64,000 nucleotides of DNA. It comes from Acidobacteriota bacterium (GTDB taxonomy: Bacteria > Actinomycetota > Acidimicrobiia > Acidimicrobiales > Microtrichaceae). Below the pieces are notes generated by a model, which worked only from the letters and a program-made list of their open reading frames with translations, made no database searches and was not told where the DNA came from. This document shows positions 34,707 to 44,734 of the stretch, piece after piece (position 1 is the first letter of the stretch; the number at the start of each line of letters is the position of its first letter). The stretch is taken from assembly GCA_003577145.1 (NCBI GenBank), contig QEUP01000010.1, positions 183,549-247,548 on the forward strand, given 5' to 3'. The position numbers and the translations under genes are program-made.

Positions 34707-35852
34707 GCGGCCTCCAGGATAGGTGGCGCGCCCGTCGGCGGGGTCGGGCATCGGTCGCGATGCGTCGCACGAGCCACACGATTCCGGCGGTTACGGCCGC
34801 GGCGAACGCGGCGGCCGCAGCCAGGGCGAGGTCCTGACGTCGCTGCACGCTCATGGACTCCCAGCGCGTCGGGCGATGGACCAGGACGTAGGCCTCCTCG
34901 CTGGAGCAGCTCGGAGACCAGCCCGTCGACCGCAGCCGGTCGTTGGCCACGACCCACGGATAGCGAACGTAGGGCAAGATGCCCGGAGAGGTCCGGCTGA
35001 GACCGGCACGGAACCTCACCTCGGCCAGGCCCGCCGCAATGCGGCCCGGGAGCCGGACACGGGGCCTGGCGCCGGCGAGGGCCCTGAGCTCCTCGCCCGA
35101 GAGCCAGCCGTCGGGTGACACGTTGAAGGTGCCGTCGAGGCGGCACCGGAGCGCATGGGCGACCGCGTCCGCCAGGTCGTCGGGATGAAGGAACTGCACC
35201 GGCGGTTGGTCATCGGCGCGGAGGTCGGCGATAGGCGACACTGCACGCTGCAGCCAGTGGGTCTCGCCTTCGAGGAGGGTGGCGGCCGGGCGCAGGACCG
35301 CCAGGGGCACGCCACTCCGCCTCTTCCACTCGCCGGCCCGCCGCTCCAGCTCGGCGAGACCCACCGCGAAGCCGAGCCCCGGGTTGGGCCTCAACGGCGC
35401 GGCTTCGGTGAGCGGAACCGCGTTGTTCGGCCAGGCGCCGTAGACCATCGCCGAGGACACCGCAACGATGTGATCGACGCCGGCCAGCTCGGCGCGCTCG
35501 AACAGCCCCGCGATCCACAGCGGAACGGTGCTGTTCCGGTCGGCCCCTGCCACGGGTGTGCCCGTCGACGCCAACAGCACCACCCGCTCGGCGCGCCGCA
35601 GGCCGGCCGCGAGCGCGTCGTCGTCGGCCGGGGTCAGTACCCGATCGACACCCTCGGTGGCCGAGAGCCGTTCGGCCAGCATGGCCCCGAGGGGGCTGTC
35701 GGCATGGGTCACCAGCACGGTGCTCACCGGCGCCTCCTCCTTCAGCGCTGCGCTGCTGCGGGTTGTCGCCCCAGATTTCACCAGCCCCGGCTCTCGAAGG
35801 CACATCGGTCGTCTGCGTGGGAACGAAAGGGTGAGGGGCCTACGATGCTCTC

Positions 35853-37142
35853 GTGAGCGAATCCAACCAGTTCGGCGATGACGACAACCCCTTCGGCGGC
35901 ATGCAGTTCTTCATCGGCGACCTGGCCAAGATGCTCGAGCAGCAGGGTCCCATGTCGTGGGACGCGGCCCGGCAGCTGGCGCTGAACATCGCGACCGAGG
36001 GCAAGCCCGAGGCCAACATCGAGCCCGTCGAGCGGATGAAGGTCGAGCAGCTCGCGCGCGTCGCCGAGCTACAGGTCGCCGACGTCACCGGGCTGTCGAC
36101 GTCGGTGGCCGGGGCCGGGGTCGGCATCGCACCGGTCAACCGCTCCCAGTGGGTCACCGCGAGCCTCGACGCCTACCGGCCGCTGTTCGAGAAGCTCTCC
36201 TCTTCGCTGGCCGGTGTCATGGAGAGCCAACTCGAGGAGCTCGACGAAGCCGACATATCCGATCCGGCGGGTGCGCTCGGATCCGACCCCATGGGCCTGC
36301 TCGGCAACATCATGAAGATGCTCGGACCGATGATGCTGGGCATGACTGCCGGCAGCATGGTCGGCCATCTCGCCACGCGCGTCTTCGGCCAGTACGACCT
36401 CCCAATACCGCGACCCCCGAGCGACGAGCTGATGGTGGTGGTGGCCAACCTCGATCCCTTCGGCGAGGAGTGGAGCCTCCCACCCGACGACCTGAGGCTC
36501 TGGGTGTGCATCCACGAGATAACCCATCACGCCCTGCTCGGCGTCCCTCACGTACGGCAGCGCCTCGAGGACCTCGTCTCCTCCTACGTGTCGGGCTTCA
36601 CCTCCGACCCCAGCGGCCTCGAGGAGCGCCTGGGCGACATCAACCCCATGGATCCGACCTCGATCCAGGGGCTACAGGAAGCCATGGGCGACCCCGAGGT
36701 GCTCCTCGGTGCCATCCAATCCGACGAGCAACGAGCCCTGGTGCCTCAGCTCGACGCCTTGCTGATGGCCATCGGCGGCTACGTCGACTGGGTGCTCGAC
36801 AACGTCGGCGAGAGACTGCTCGCCTCCTACGGGATGGTGACCGAGGCACTGCGGCGACGGCGGGTGGAGACCGACGCTTCCAGCCGGTTCGTGGAGCGGC
36901 TCTTCGGCCTGGAGCTGACCCAGGAGAAGTTCGATCGCGGGTCGGCCTTCGTCGAGGGGGTCATCGAGCGGGCGGGCACCGACGGCTTGGCCCTGCTGTG
37001 GGAATCCGCGGAGAACCTCCCGACCCCGGCCGAGATCGACGCCGCGGGGCTGTGGCTGGCCCGCATCGGCGCCGCCGACGGCCTGCCCGAGCTCGACGAG
37101 GCACCTGACATCCCCGACACGCCCGACTTCGGTGACGACTGA
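35853..37142 (+). CDS. Zinc-dependent metalloprotease-like protein (DUF2342/F420-associated type)
   Basis: 429 residues from GTG 35853. It matches the actinobacterial DUF2342 family, annotated as zinc-dependent metalloprotease or coenzyme-F420-associated protein. The zinc motif HEITHH is in VCIHEITHHALLGVPHV (about residue 213), after a hydrophobic helix with GSMVGHLATRVFGQYDLPIP. The helical C-terminal half includes RLFGLELTQEKFDRG. No signal peptide. Peptidase activity has not been assigned generally. Divergent from the epimerase-like gene; 125 bases separate them. Confidence 0.82.
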   Translation: MSESNQFGDDDNPFGGMQFFIGDLAKMLEQQGPMSWDAARQLALNIATEGKPEANIEPVERMKVEQLARVAELQVADVTGLSTSVAGAGVGIAPVNRSQWVTASLDAYRPLFEKLSSSLAGVMESQLEELDEADISDPAGALGSDPMGLLGNIMKMLGPMMLGMTAGSMVGHLATRVFGQYDLPIPRPPSDELMVVVANLDPFGEEWSLPPDDLRLWVCIHEITHHALLGVPHVRQRLEDLVSSYVSGFTSDPSGLEERLGDINPMDPTSIQGLQEAMGDPEVLLGAIQSDEQRALVPQLDALLMAIGGYVDWVLDNVGERLLASYGMVTEALRRRRVETDASSRFVERLFGLELTQEKFDRGSAFVEGVIERAGTDGLALLWESAENLPTPAEIDAAGLWLARIGAADGLPELDEAPDIPDTPDFGDD

Positions 37143-37169
37143 CTCCCTGGCGCCCGGTCTGCTTGGCCC

Positions 37170-39026
37170 TCAGGGATCGGGGCGCTCGGCCCACAGGTCG
37201 AGCTGATCGGGGTCGCCGACCTCGTCATCTCCGGGGTCGGGCTGCTCCACCGTGGGGGCGGGTGGGTCGAGCCCGGATCCACCGCCCATGCCGTCGAGGG
37301 GGAGGGTCTCCTGACCTCGTTCGGGCTGGTCGTAGAGCCAGGACTCAGGGACCACCGGCGGGCCATGGGCCGGCGGCCGCGGCGACCGCGGCCGGCCCTG
37401 CGGTGACGGCGGTTGGCGCGGAGGCGGTGGCGGTTGGGGTGGCGCAGGACCCGTGCGGCCGCGCCGGCGGCGGCTCTTGGACGAGGTGTCGGGCACGGGG
37501 GGCGTCACGGCCGGGCCCCGGGCGTGGGTCGAGCTGCCCACCCGCCACAGCGACGAGAACAACGAGACCGACTTCTGGATCGGCCCCGGCGGGGGCCTAC
37601 CGGCGGTGGTGTCGGCGGGCGGGTCGGCGGGCGGCACCAGCCTCGGGCCTCCCTGGTACCTCGGGCGCAGGGGCAGCCGGCCGAAGAGCCACCGCGGGCC
37701 GGGATCCTCGCCCTGCAAGGTCCGCAGGCCCAACAGGTAGGAGACCGCCGCGAAGCCGGCGGCTCCGGCCACCACGACCCCACCGATCTGGGGTGGGATG
37801 TCGAGCGCGACCGGGATGAGGGCACCGAGAACCCAGATCAGCTGGAAGCGGGCCTCGAAGCGGGCGAAGGAGCGGCCGTAGTTGGCGTCGGGGGCGTCGC
37901 GCTGGACGATCGAGTCGAAAGCCTGCTTGCCGGCTGTGGCGGTGACGCCCACGGCCAAGGCGAGCAGGGACATGCCACCGAGCCCGGCAGTGAAGGCGGC
38001 CAGGACCCCGGCGCCGGCGGCGACCACGAGCGAGCCGATGAGGATGTTCTCCTCCCGCATCACGCGGCGCAGGCGAGGGGCCAGCGAAGCGCCGATGAGG
38101 CCGCCGACGACGCTGAGGGCCAGCACGACACCGAGGTGCCACGCCGGCGGGGGGCCGGGTACGGGTTCGGGCACCTCCTCGATCAGCCACGGCACCGCCG
38201 CGCCGACGAACTTGCCGGCGCTGGCGCCGAACTCCGGGACCGGGGTGTCGCCTCGCAGTGCGAACGCCAGGAGGAAGGTGGAGAACCCGACAACTCCACG
38301 CAGCACGCCCATGGCCGAGGAGGCCAGGATCACGCCACCACCGCGCAGCTCGGCCTTCTCGGCGTCGCCGGCCGGCTCGGCGGCCACCTGCGTGGAGGGA
38401 AGGGTCAGCGCCGCCACCATGGTCGCGGCGAAGACGAAACCGGCGAACCCGATGACCCAGGCCGGCCCGAAGAGCATCAGGATGCCCCCGGGGATGGCGC
38501 CGGCGAACCCGGCTATCGCCGACAGGAGCTGGAGCTTGGAGTTGGCCTCGACCAGCTCGGAATCGTTGCTCACCGTTGTGGGAACAACGGCGCTCTTGGC
38601 CACCTGGTAGCTCTTGTTCATGACCAGCATCACGAAGGCCTCGGGGAACACCAGCAAGCTGTCGGCGGCCAGCGGGCCGATCATCAAGAAGGCGACGATC
38701 GACCTCGTCAAAGCGGTGCCGACGATCATCAACCGGTGACCACCCCGCGCCCGATCCATGGCCGGCCCGATGAGGGGCGCGACCACCGCGAAAGGTGCGA
38801 TCGTCAACAACAGGTAGAGCAGGATGCGCCACCGGGCCGCCGACGGGTCGACGCTGAAGAAGAGCGAACTGGCGAGGGCGATGGCCACCAGGGCGTCGCC
38901 GGCGAAGGACAGGAAATGGACGCGGGCCAGCTTGGCGAACGCCGAGGTCGTGAACGCTCGGTTCACCTCGCCTGCGGGAATCCTCAGGGGACGCCAGCCG
39001 GTCCCGTCTCCAGTCACGCCTCCCAT
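37170..39026 (-). CDS. Major facilitator superfamily-like transporter with long proline-rich tail
   Basis: 618 residues from ATG 39026 (GTG 39047 is an alternative). About twelve membrane helices (residues about 35-440) with loops such as GPAMDRARGGHRLMIVGTAL, corresponding to the MFS loop 2-3 motif. The last 170 residues are an unusual Pro/Arg/Gly-rich cytosolic tail (GRTGPAPPQPPPPPRQPPSP) ending in an acidic stretch. The ligand is unknown. It converges with the metalloprotease-like gene and is followed upstream by the response-regulator gene. Confidence 0.82.
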   Translation of the reverse strand: MGGVTGDGTGWRPLRIPAGEVNRAFTTSAFAKLARVHFLSFAGDALVAIALASSLFFSVDPSAARWRILLYLLLTIAPFAVVAPLIGPAMDRARGGHRLMIVGTALTRSIVAFLMIGPLAADSLLVFPEAFVMLVMNKSYQVAKSAVVPTTVSNDSELVEANSKLQLLSAIAGFAGAIPGGILMLFGPAWVIGFAGFVFAATMVAALTLPSTQVAAEPAGDAEKAELRGGGVILASSAMGVLRGVVGFSTFLLAFALRGDTPVPEFGASAGKFVGAAVPWLIEEVPEPVPGPPPAWHLGVVLALSVVGGLIGASLAPRLRRVMREENILIGSLVVAAGAGVLAAFTAGLGGMSLLALAVGVTATAGKQAFDSIVQRDAPDANYGRSFARFEARFQLIWVLGALIPVALDIPPQIGGVVVAGAAGFAAVSYLLGLRTLQGEDPGPRWLFGRLPLRPRYQGGPRLVPPADPPADTTAGRPPPGPIQKSVSLFSSLWRVGSSTHARGPAVTPPVPDTSSKSRRRRGRTGPAPPQPPPPPRQPPSPQGRPRSPRPPAHGPPVVPESWLYDQPERGQETLPLDGMGGGSGLDPPAPTVEQPDPGDDEVGDPDQLDLWAERPDP

Positions 39027-39085
39027 GCTAGGAGCGGCCGCCGACACCGTCGGGTCGCATCCGCCAGAGGCGTCGACCCCAACCC

Positions 39086-39811
39086 TCAGGCACCCGGGGT
39101 GCGACCAGAGCCGGGCAGCGCGTACTTGTAGCCGAGACCCCTGATCGTCACGATCCTCTCGGGATGCGAAGGATCCACCTCGATCTTGGACCTCAACCGC
39201 TTTATGTGCACGTCGAGCGTCTTGGTGTCGCCCACGTAGTCGTGGCCCCAGACGCGATCGATCAGGGTCCCCCGCGGGAGCACCCGCCCGGCGTTCTCCA
39301 TGAGCAACGTGAGCAGCTCGAACTCCTTGAGGGGGAGTTCGACCAGCTCACCACGGACCCTCACCTCGTGACTGTCCACGTCGACTTCGACGTCGTCGAT
39401 CACCAGTGCATCGGGGTCACCTTCGGCCGACAGCTCGCGCGACGGGCCCCGCCGGAGCACCGCTCTCATGCGGGCGATGAGCTCGCGCAGCCGGTAGGGC
39501 TTCGTCACGTAGTCGTCGGCTCCGATCTCGAGGCCGACGACCGTGTCGATCTCGCCGGTCTTCGCCGTGACCATGATGATGGGTACGTCGGATCTCGCCC
39601 TGATCTCCCGGCACACGTCCAGGCCCGAGATGTTGGGGAGCATCACATCGAGCAGGACCAGGTCGGGATCGACCACAGCGAAGCGGTCGAGGGCCTCGGC
39701 ACCGTCGGTCGCGACCTCTACGCGGAAACCCTCCCGCTTCAACCCGACCCTCAGGGCCTCGATGAATCCCTGTTCGTCCTCCACCACGAGGACCGTCGTC
39801 GGGGCCTTCAC
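39086..39811 (-). CDS. regX3: OmpR-family response regulator, RegX3/PhoP-like
   Basis: 241 residues. Receiver domain with acidic pocket (VVEDE), phospho-acceptor D55 in LVLLDVMLPN, switch T/K residues MVTAK and DDYVTKPY; then a winged-helix domain (VELPLKEFELLTLLMENAG, VWGHDYVGDTKTLDVHIKRL, TIRGLGYKYALP). It overlaps the sensor kinase gene by four bases. With PhoU and Pst genes next to it, it is the phosphate-starvation regulator, and the PHO box at 45836 is its probable target. Confidence 0.93.
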   Translation of the reverse strand: MKAPTTVLVVEDEQGFIEALRVGLKREGFRVEVATDGAEALDRFAVVDPDLVLLDVMLPNISGLDVCREIRARSDVPIIMVTAKTGEIDTVVGLEIGADDYVTKPYRLRELIARMRAVLRRGPSRELSAEGDPDALVIDDVEVDVDSHEVRVRGELVELPLKEFELLTLLMENAGRVLPRGTLIDRVWGHDYVGDTKTLDVHIKRLRSKIEVDPSHPERIVTIRGLGYKYALPGSGRTPGA

Positions 39812-41040
39812 CGTTCAGCCCCCGTGTCGCCCCCCGATGCCACCAGGCGCGGGAGGCGGAGCACGAAGGTCGAGCCCTCCCCCTCGCTCGACACGACGTC
39901 GATCCTGCCGCGGTGGTTGCTGGCTACGTGTCTCACGATGGCCAGACCGAGACCGGTTCCGCCCTGGGCCCGCGAGCGGCCCTGGTCGACCCGGTAGAAG
40001 CGCTCGAAGATCCGTTCCTGCTCCTTGGACTCGATACCGGGGCCGGCGTCGATGACCGCTATCTGCACTACTTCGGGCGTGCCGGTCGTGTTGATCTCCA
40101 CCGTGGTGCCCGACTCGGAGAACTTGACCGCGTTGTCGAGGAGGTTGAACAGCGCCGACACGAGCTGCCTGCGGTCGCCGCGGACTGCCATGGCCTCACC
40201 GGCGTGGACCAGGACCTTCACCGCCCGCTGATCGGCGGCCTCCCGTATGCGGGCGACCGCCTCGCAGACGAGCGAGCCGATGTCGAGCGCTTCGAAGTCC
40301 GACTCGTCTGCGAACTCGATCCTGCTCAGCTCCATCAAGTCGTCGACCGTGTGCGACACGCGGTCGGCTTCGAGGATCATGCGCTCGGCGAGACGGGTGA
40401 CCACCTCGGGGTCGTCCTCCTCACGGATGGTGTCGGCCAACAGACCCAAAGCACCGATCGGCGTCTTCAGCTCGTGGCTGATGTTGGCCACGAAGTCCCG
40501 CCGTACGCTGTCGACGCGGCGCTGTTCGGAGACGTCCTCGATGACGGCTATCCCGCCACGGACCTCGTCGTCGTCGACCATCAGCGGTCGCGCCCTGACG
40601 ACGAAGGATCGAAGAGGCGGTCCGTAGAGTTGGACCTCGCGCCGGCCGCTGAGACCCTGTACTGCCCGGGCGAGTAGGTCCGTGACAGCCGCTTCGACGA
40701 GGGCTTCGCCGTGGCGAGCCGACTCGAAGCCACCCGCGACCGTGTTGCGGAACCTGATCTGGGCGTGCTGATCGCAGACCGCGATCCCCAGCGGGATCGA
40801 GTCCAGGGCCTCGGCGAGCTCGGCCACCTCGCCCTCCCGGCGCTGCGCCTCGCGTGTCGCACCCGCGAGCAGAGTCTCGAGAGCGTCGAGGGGCCGGCCT
40901 CCGGGGAGCTCACCCGGCGCGGAGGTGCTCACCAACCTCGTGAGCCGGCGGCGATCCCTCGTCAACAGCACCAGCGCGATCACGGCTACGCCCACCGCCG
41001 CGATCGCAACGAGCAGCGCGATAGTGCCGCCGGGACTCAC
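39808..41040 (-). CDS. senX3: Sensor histidine kinase, SenX3/PhoR-like
   Basis: 410 residues from GTG 41040. One N-terminal membrane helix (about 5-27), a PAS-like domain (about 75-180, LDSIPLGIAVCDQHAQIRFR), a dimerisation domain with phospho-histidine in FVANISHELKTPIGALGLL (about 195-213) and a HATPase domain with the N box LFNLLDNAVKFSES, G1 VIDAGPGIESKEQ, and G2 GGTGLGLAIVRHV. The kinase senses phosphate supply through PhoU and the Pst transporter in the mycobacterial model. Operon: phoU is 55 bases upstream. Confidence 0.92.
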   Translation of the reverse strand: MSPGGTIALLVAIAAVGVAVIALVLLTRDRRRLTRLVSTSAPGELPGGRPLDALETLLAGATREAQRREGEVAELAEALDSIPLGIAVCDQHAQIRFRNTVAGGFESARHGEALVEAAVTDLLARAVQGLSGRREVQLYGPPLRSFVVRARPLMVDDDEVRGGIAVIEDVSEQRRVDSVRRDFVANISHELKTPIGALGLLADTIREEDDPEVVTRLAERMILEADRVSHTVDDLMELSRIEFADESDFEALDIGSLVCEAVARIREAADQRAVKVLVHAGEAMAVRGDRRQLVSALFNLLDNAVKFSESGTTVEINTTGTPEVVQIAVIDAGPGIESKEQERIFERFYRVDQGRSRAQGGTGLGLAIVRHVASNHRGRIDVVSSEGEGSTFVLRLPRLVASGGDTGAER

Positions 41041-41095
41041 GGGCCTGTCATCTCCGTCGCCGGCTCGGCCTGGGGAGGGCTTGGCACGGGTTCGG

Positions 41096-41869
41096 TCACT
41101 CCTCCCGTCGCTCCTCGGGCTGTGTGCCCTGCGAGCCCGACGCCGGCTGCCGGTCGTTCACCCCGGAGCTCCGGTAGCGGTTCTTGAGAGCCACGCGGGC
41201 CACCCCGGTGTGCTCGGGGAGCCAGCCGGTGACCATGTAGGTGATCCGCTCGCCCACGTTGACCGCGTGGTCGCCGATGCGCTCGTAGTACCTCCCGATC
41301 AGCGCGAGCTGCACCGCAGCCTGGAGATCGAGGTTGCCGGCGCTGTGCGAGTCGAACACCGCTTCGATGTAGTCGGTGTGGAGCTCATCGAGGCGGTCAT
41401 CGATGTCGTCGAGCGCCGAGGCGAGCGACTCGTCGGCCTCGACGTAGGCGTCCATGGCGTGCTTGGTCAGCTCGGTGGCCTCGTCGCTCATCGCCTTGAT
41501 GAGGCCGCGTATCCGGGGATCGAACTTGCAGCGATAGATGCGGCGGGCACCCTTGCACACGTTGACGACGAGGTCGGCGGTGCGTTCAAGCTCCGAGGTG
41601 AGGTGGATCGAGGTGATGAGGAAGCGCAGGTCGCGGGCCATGGGCTGTTGCAGAGCCAGCAGGTTGTAGGCACGCTCCTCGATGTCGAGGCTCAGCTCGT
41701 CGACCGTGTCGTCATCGTCGATGATCCGCTGGGCGAGCCGCAGGTCCATGCCCAGCAGCGCTTCGGTGCCCCGAGGGATGACCTCGGTGGCGATGGCCCC
41801 GAGGCGCACGACCCGGGACCTGATCTCGTCCATGGCCTCGTGGAACTCGATCCGGTGCTCTTCTGCCAT
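41096..41869 (-). CDS. phoU: Phosphate-specific transport regulator PhoU
   Basis: 257 residues; PhoU double three-helix bundles. Motifs: FHEAMDEIRSRVVRLGAIAT at the start, AYNLLALQQPMARDLRFLI (about 82-100), ERTADLVVNVC and IGRYYERIGDHAVNVGERI (about 205-223). The ERxAD and ERIGDH segments are the metal-binding signatures. PhoU links the Pst transporter to the sensor kinase. A polar tail of 30 residues is added. Confidence 0.94.
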   Translation of the reverse strand: MAEEHRIEFHEAMDEIRSRVVRLGAIATEVIPRGTEALLGMDLRLAQRIIDDDDTVDELSLDIEERAYNLLALQQPMARDLRFLITSIHLTSELERTADLVVNVCKGARRIYRCKFDPRIRGLIKAMSDEATELTKHAMDAYVEADESLASALDDIDDRLDELHTDYIEAVFDSHSAGNLDLQAAVQLALIGRYYERIGDHAVNVGERITYMVTGWLPEHTGVARVALKNRYRSSGVNDRQPASGSQGTQPEERREE

Positions 41870-41916
41870 GGGTCGCCCTTTCGTCGCGTTCTGCGGCGAG
41901 CTCTGCTCGACCGCTC

Positions 41917-42774
41917 TCAGCCGAATCGGCCCGTTATGTAGTTCTCGGTTCGTTCGTCGCTAGGGTTCGAGAAGATCGTCTCGGTGCTGTCGAACTCGAT
42001 GAGCACACCGGTTCGTTCCTCGCTTTCGATGCCCACGTCGAGGCTGAAGAACGCCGTCCGGTCGCTGACGCGTGCAGCCTGTTGCATGTTGTGGGTGACG
42101 ATGACGATGGTGTACTCGGTCTTTATCTCCTGCATGAGATCCTCGATGCGAGTTGTCGCGATGGGATCCAGCGCCGAGCACGGCTCGTCCATGAGCACCA
42201 CCTCCGGCTCGACCGCTATGGCACGGGCGATGCAGAGACGCTGCTGCTGCCCGCCCGACAGCCCCATCGCCGACTCATCGAGGCGGTCCTTGACCTCGTC
42301 CCACAGCGCAGCCCGCGTCAGGGCGTTCTCCACCAGATCGTCCATGTCGCCCTTCATGCCGGCGATCTTGGGACCGAAGGCGATGTTCTCGTAGACGGAC
42401 TTGGGAAACGGGTTCGGCTTCTGGAAGACCATCCCGATGCGACGCCTGACCTCCACGGGTTCGACGCCGGGGTCGTAGAGGTCGACGCCGTGATAGTTGA
42501 CCTTCCCCTCGACCCGGGCGATCTCGACCAGGTCGTTCATGCGGTTGAAGCACCGCAGGACGGTGGTCTTGCCACACCCCGAGGGACCGATGAACGCGGT
42601 GATCTCGTGCTGGCGTACCTGCATGCTCACGTCGCGGACCGCTCGTGCGGCGCCATACCACACGCCGAGGCCTTGCACGTCGAAGACGACGGGCTGCTCG
42701 CTGTTCGGTGCTGTTCGGATCTCGGGCTCCACACGAACCTCGTTTCGGGCCCTGGTGGTTTCGTCGATGCTCAT
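41917..42774 (-). CDS. pstB: Phosphate ABC transporter ATP-binding protein PstB
   Basis: 285 residues. Walker [39 protein letters not shown] (the PstB-specific Q-loop), signature [16 protein letters not shown] and Walker [17 protein letters not shown]. The CxxLDP box and KPNPFPKS loop are diagnostic. It overlaps pstA by four bases (ATGA) and lies 47 bases before phoU. Confidence 0.97.
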   Translation of the reverse strand: MSIDETTRARNEVRVEPEIRTAPNSEQPVVFDVQGLGVWYGAARAVRDVSMQVRQHEITAFIGPSGCGKTTVLRCFNRMNDLVEIARVEGKVNYHGVDLYDPGVEPVEVRRRIGMVFQKPNPFPKSVYENIAFGPKIAGMKGDMDDLVENALTRAALWDEVKDRLDESAMGLSGGQQQRLCIARAIAVEPEVVLMDEPCSALDPIATTRIEDLMQEIKTEYTIVIVTHNMQQAARVSDRTAFFSLDVGIESEERTGVLIEFDSTETIFSNPSDERTENYITGRFG

Positions 42775-43709
42775 GCGCTTCGCTTCTTGTCGTAGCGGTT
42801 CCTGAGGAGGATGGCGACCGTGTTGGCGGTGAGAGTCACGACGAGGATCACAATGATCGCCGCCGCGGCCAGTTCCTGCCAGCCCTCACCCGGCTTGCGG
42901 GACCAGTCGTAGATGGTGATGGGCAACGCCGTGAAGGGACCGGTGAGCTCCTCGACGAAAGAAGCGCTCCCCGGCAACGAGAAGAAGCCCGTCTTCGCCC
43001 CGACGAGGATCAGCGGCGCAGCCTCGCCCAGCGCACGCGCCAGGGACAGGACCGTGCCGGTGAGCAGGCCCGGAGCCGCGTAGGGGAGGACATGGCTGCG
43101 GATCACCTCCCAACGCGTCGCTCCCACTCCGTAGCCCGCCTCACGTATCGAGTTCGGTACCGCCCGCAGCGCCTCCATGGATGTGATGATGACGATGGGA
43201 AGCACGAGGACCGCAAGCGTCACCCCGCCCGCGATGACCGATATGCCCCCGGTCAGGCCACCCATCGCCTCCACGAAGATGGTGAAGCCCAAGATGCCGT
43301 AGACGATCGACGGGACGCCGGCCAGGTTCCTGATGTTGACGTTGATGAAGCGGTTGAGCCGGGTGTCCTTGGCGTACTCCTCGAGGTAGATCGCCGCGGC
43401 GACACCGTTGGGGAAGGCCACGACGATCACGATGACACCTATCCAGAAGGTGCCCTTCAGCGCCTGCCACACGCCGGCCGTCTCTGGATTCCCGCTGAGG
43501 CCTGCGCTCAAGAAGCCCGGTCCCCGGTCGACGAAGACCGGCCAACCCGTTGCGAGGACCTGCCCGACGAGGATCACCAGCACGGCCAACGAGATCAGCA
43601 GGGAGGCCAGCAGGGCGTACTTGAAGGCCCTCCCGCGCCGGTGGTGCCCGCTGCTGCTCAGCGCCAGCCGCACCCGGTCGGTGGTGGCTGCGGCGTTCAC
43701 CAGGGTCAT
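42771..43709 (-). CDS. pstA: Phosphate ABC transporter permease PstA
   Basis: 312 residues, six membrane helices. PstA markers: [20 protein letters not shown] (about 99-118), [18 protein letters not shown] and the EAA loop region [19 protein letters not shown]. Partner of PstC. The gene order pstS, pstC, pstA, pstB, phoU is the standard one. Confidence 0.96.
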   Translation of the reverse strand: MTLVNAAATTDRVRLALSSSGHHRRGRAFKYALLASLLISLAVLVILVGQVLATGWPVFVDRGPGFLSAGLSGNPETAGVWQALKGTFWIGVIVIVVAFPNGVAAAIYLEEYAKDTRLNRFINVNIRNLAGVPSIVYGILGFTIFVEAMGGLTGGISVIAGGVTLAVLVLPIVIITSMEALRAVPNSIREAGYGVGATRWEVIRSHVLPYAAPGLLTGTVLSLARALGEAAPLILVGAKTGFFSLPGSASFVEELTGPFTALPITIYDWSRKPGEGWQELAAAAIIVILVVTLTANTVAILLRNRYDKKRSA

Positions 43710-43718
43710 GGCAACACC

Positions 43719-44690
43719 TCAGTAGCGCTGCCGGACACGGCCGACGAACCGCTCGGCGACGAGGTTCAACGCGAACGTGAGCACGAAGAGGACGGCCCCT
43801 ACGAAGAACAGGCTCTGGAAGGCCAGCGGCGCTCCACCTCCGGCCGAGGTCTTGACCTCGTCGGTGCCGGTGGCCAGCGACGCCATGGCCGCGGTCATGG
43901 TCTGGCCCTGATCGAGGGGGTTCCAGGTGAACGCGGAGCTGCCGCTGGCGCCCGCGGCGACGGCGACGACCATCGTCTCGCCCAGAGCCCGGGAGACCCC
44001 GATGATCATGGCCGCCACCAGCCCGGAGGCCGCCGCGGGTATGACCACGCGGACCGTGGTGGCCATCTTGTGCGCCCCCACGCCCGCCGAGGCCTCGCGC
44101 AACGAGTTGGGCACCGCCCGCAGGGCGTCCTCGGAGATGGACGCCACCAGCGGCACCGTGAGGATCCCCACCCCGATGCCGGCAGACAGGAGGTTGAAAG
44201 GGCTGGCGCCGCTGAACACCCGCTGGACCAGCTCGGGGTTCACCACCGAGAGCGCGAAGAACCCCAGCACCACGCTGGGGACCCCCGCGAGGACCTCGAT
44301 GATGGGCTTGAGCAGGCGTCTCACCCGCGGGGTGGCGTACTCCGAGAGATACACCGCCGCGCCGAGGCCGAGGGGCGTGGCGATCACCATGGCGATGCCC
44401 GTCACCAGCAACGAGCCCACCAGGAGGGTCTTGATGTCGTAGAGGCCCCGCCGGGGCGCCCAGCCCCGGGACCACAGCGCGGAGGCGTCCCCCTGGCTGA
44501 TCAGGCTCGACAGGAAGGTCCAGGCCTCACGCGCCAGCGACACGATGATCGACAAGCTGATGATGATCGACAGCAGCGCCGCGCTGACGAAGATGACCTT
44601 CATGAACGTCTCTTTGTGACGCCGGCCGGCGGTGGTCTGCAGATCGGAGACGGTCAGGACCTGGCGGAGCCCGAGCGCATCGACGCTCAT
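43719..44690 (-). CDS. pstC: Phosphate ABC transporter permease PstC
   Basis: 323 residues from ATG 44690 (AGGTG upstream); an upstream start at 44723 is possible. Membrane helices with FVSAALLSIIISLSIIVSLA near the start, LGLGAAVYLSEYATPRVRRL, IIEVLAGVPSVVLGFFAL and the coupling loop [20 protein letters not shown]. Forms the channel with PstA; the periplasmic partner is the permuted PstS encoded 44 bases upstream. Confidence 0.94.
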   Translation of the reverse strand: MSVDALGLRQVLTVSDLQTTAGRRHKETFMKVIFVSAALLSIIISLSIIVSLAREAWTFLSSLISQGDASALWSRGWAPRRGLYDIKTLLVGSLLVTGIAMVIATPLGLGAAVYLSEYATPRVRRLLKPIIEVLAGVPSVVLGFFALSVVNPELVQRVFSGASPFNLLSAGIGVGILTVPLVASISEDALRAVPNSLREASAGVGAHKMATTVRVVIPAAASGLVAAMIIGVSRALGETMVVAVAAGASGSSAFTWNPLDQGQTMTAAMASLATGTDEVKTSAGGGAPLAFQSLFFVGAVLFVLTFALNLVAERFVGRVRQRY

Positions 44691-44734
44691 GGGGCACCTG
44701 CCCCGGATCCAACGTTCGGCCAATCCATCTGCAC

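Noticed and set aside
44691..44734. Remnant of a duplicated pstS end that would explain the permutation
   Set aside because: The 44 bases between pstS and pstC, and the bases upstream of pstS, show no PstS-like coding remains.
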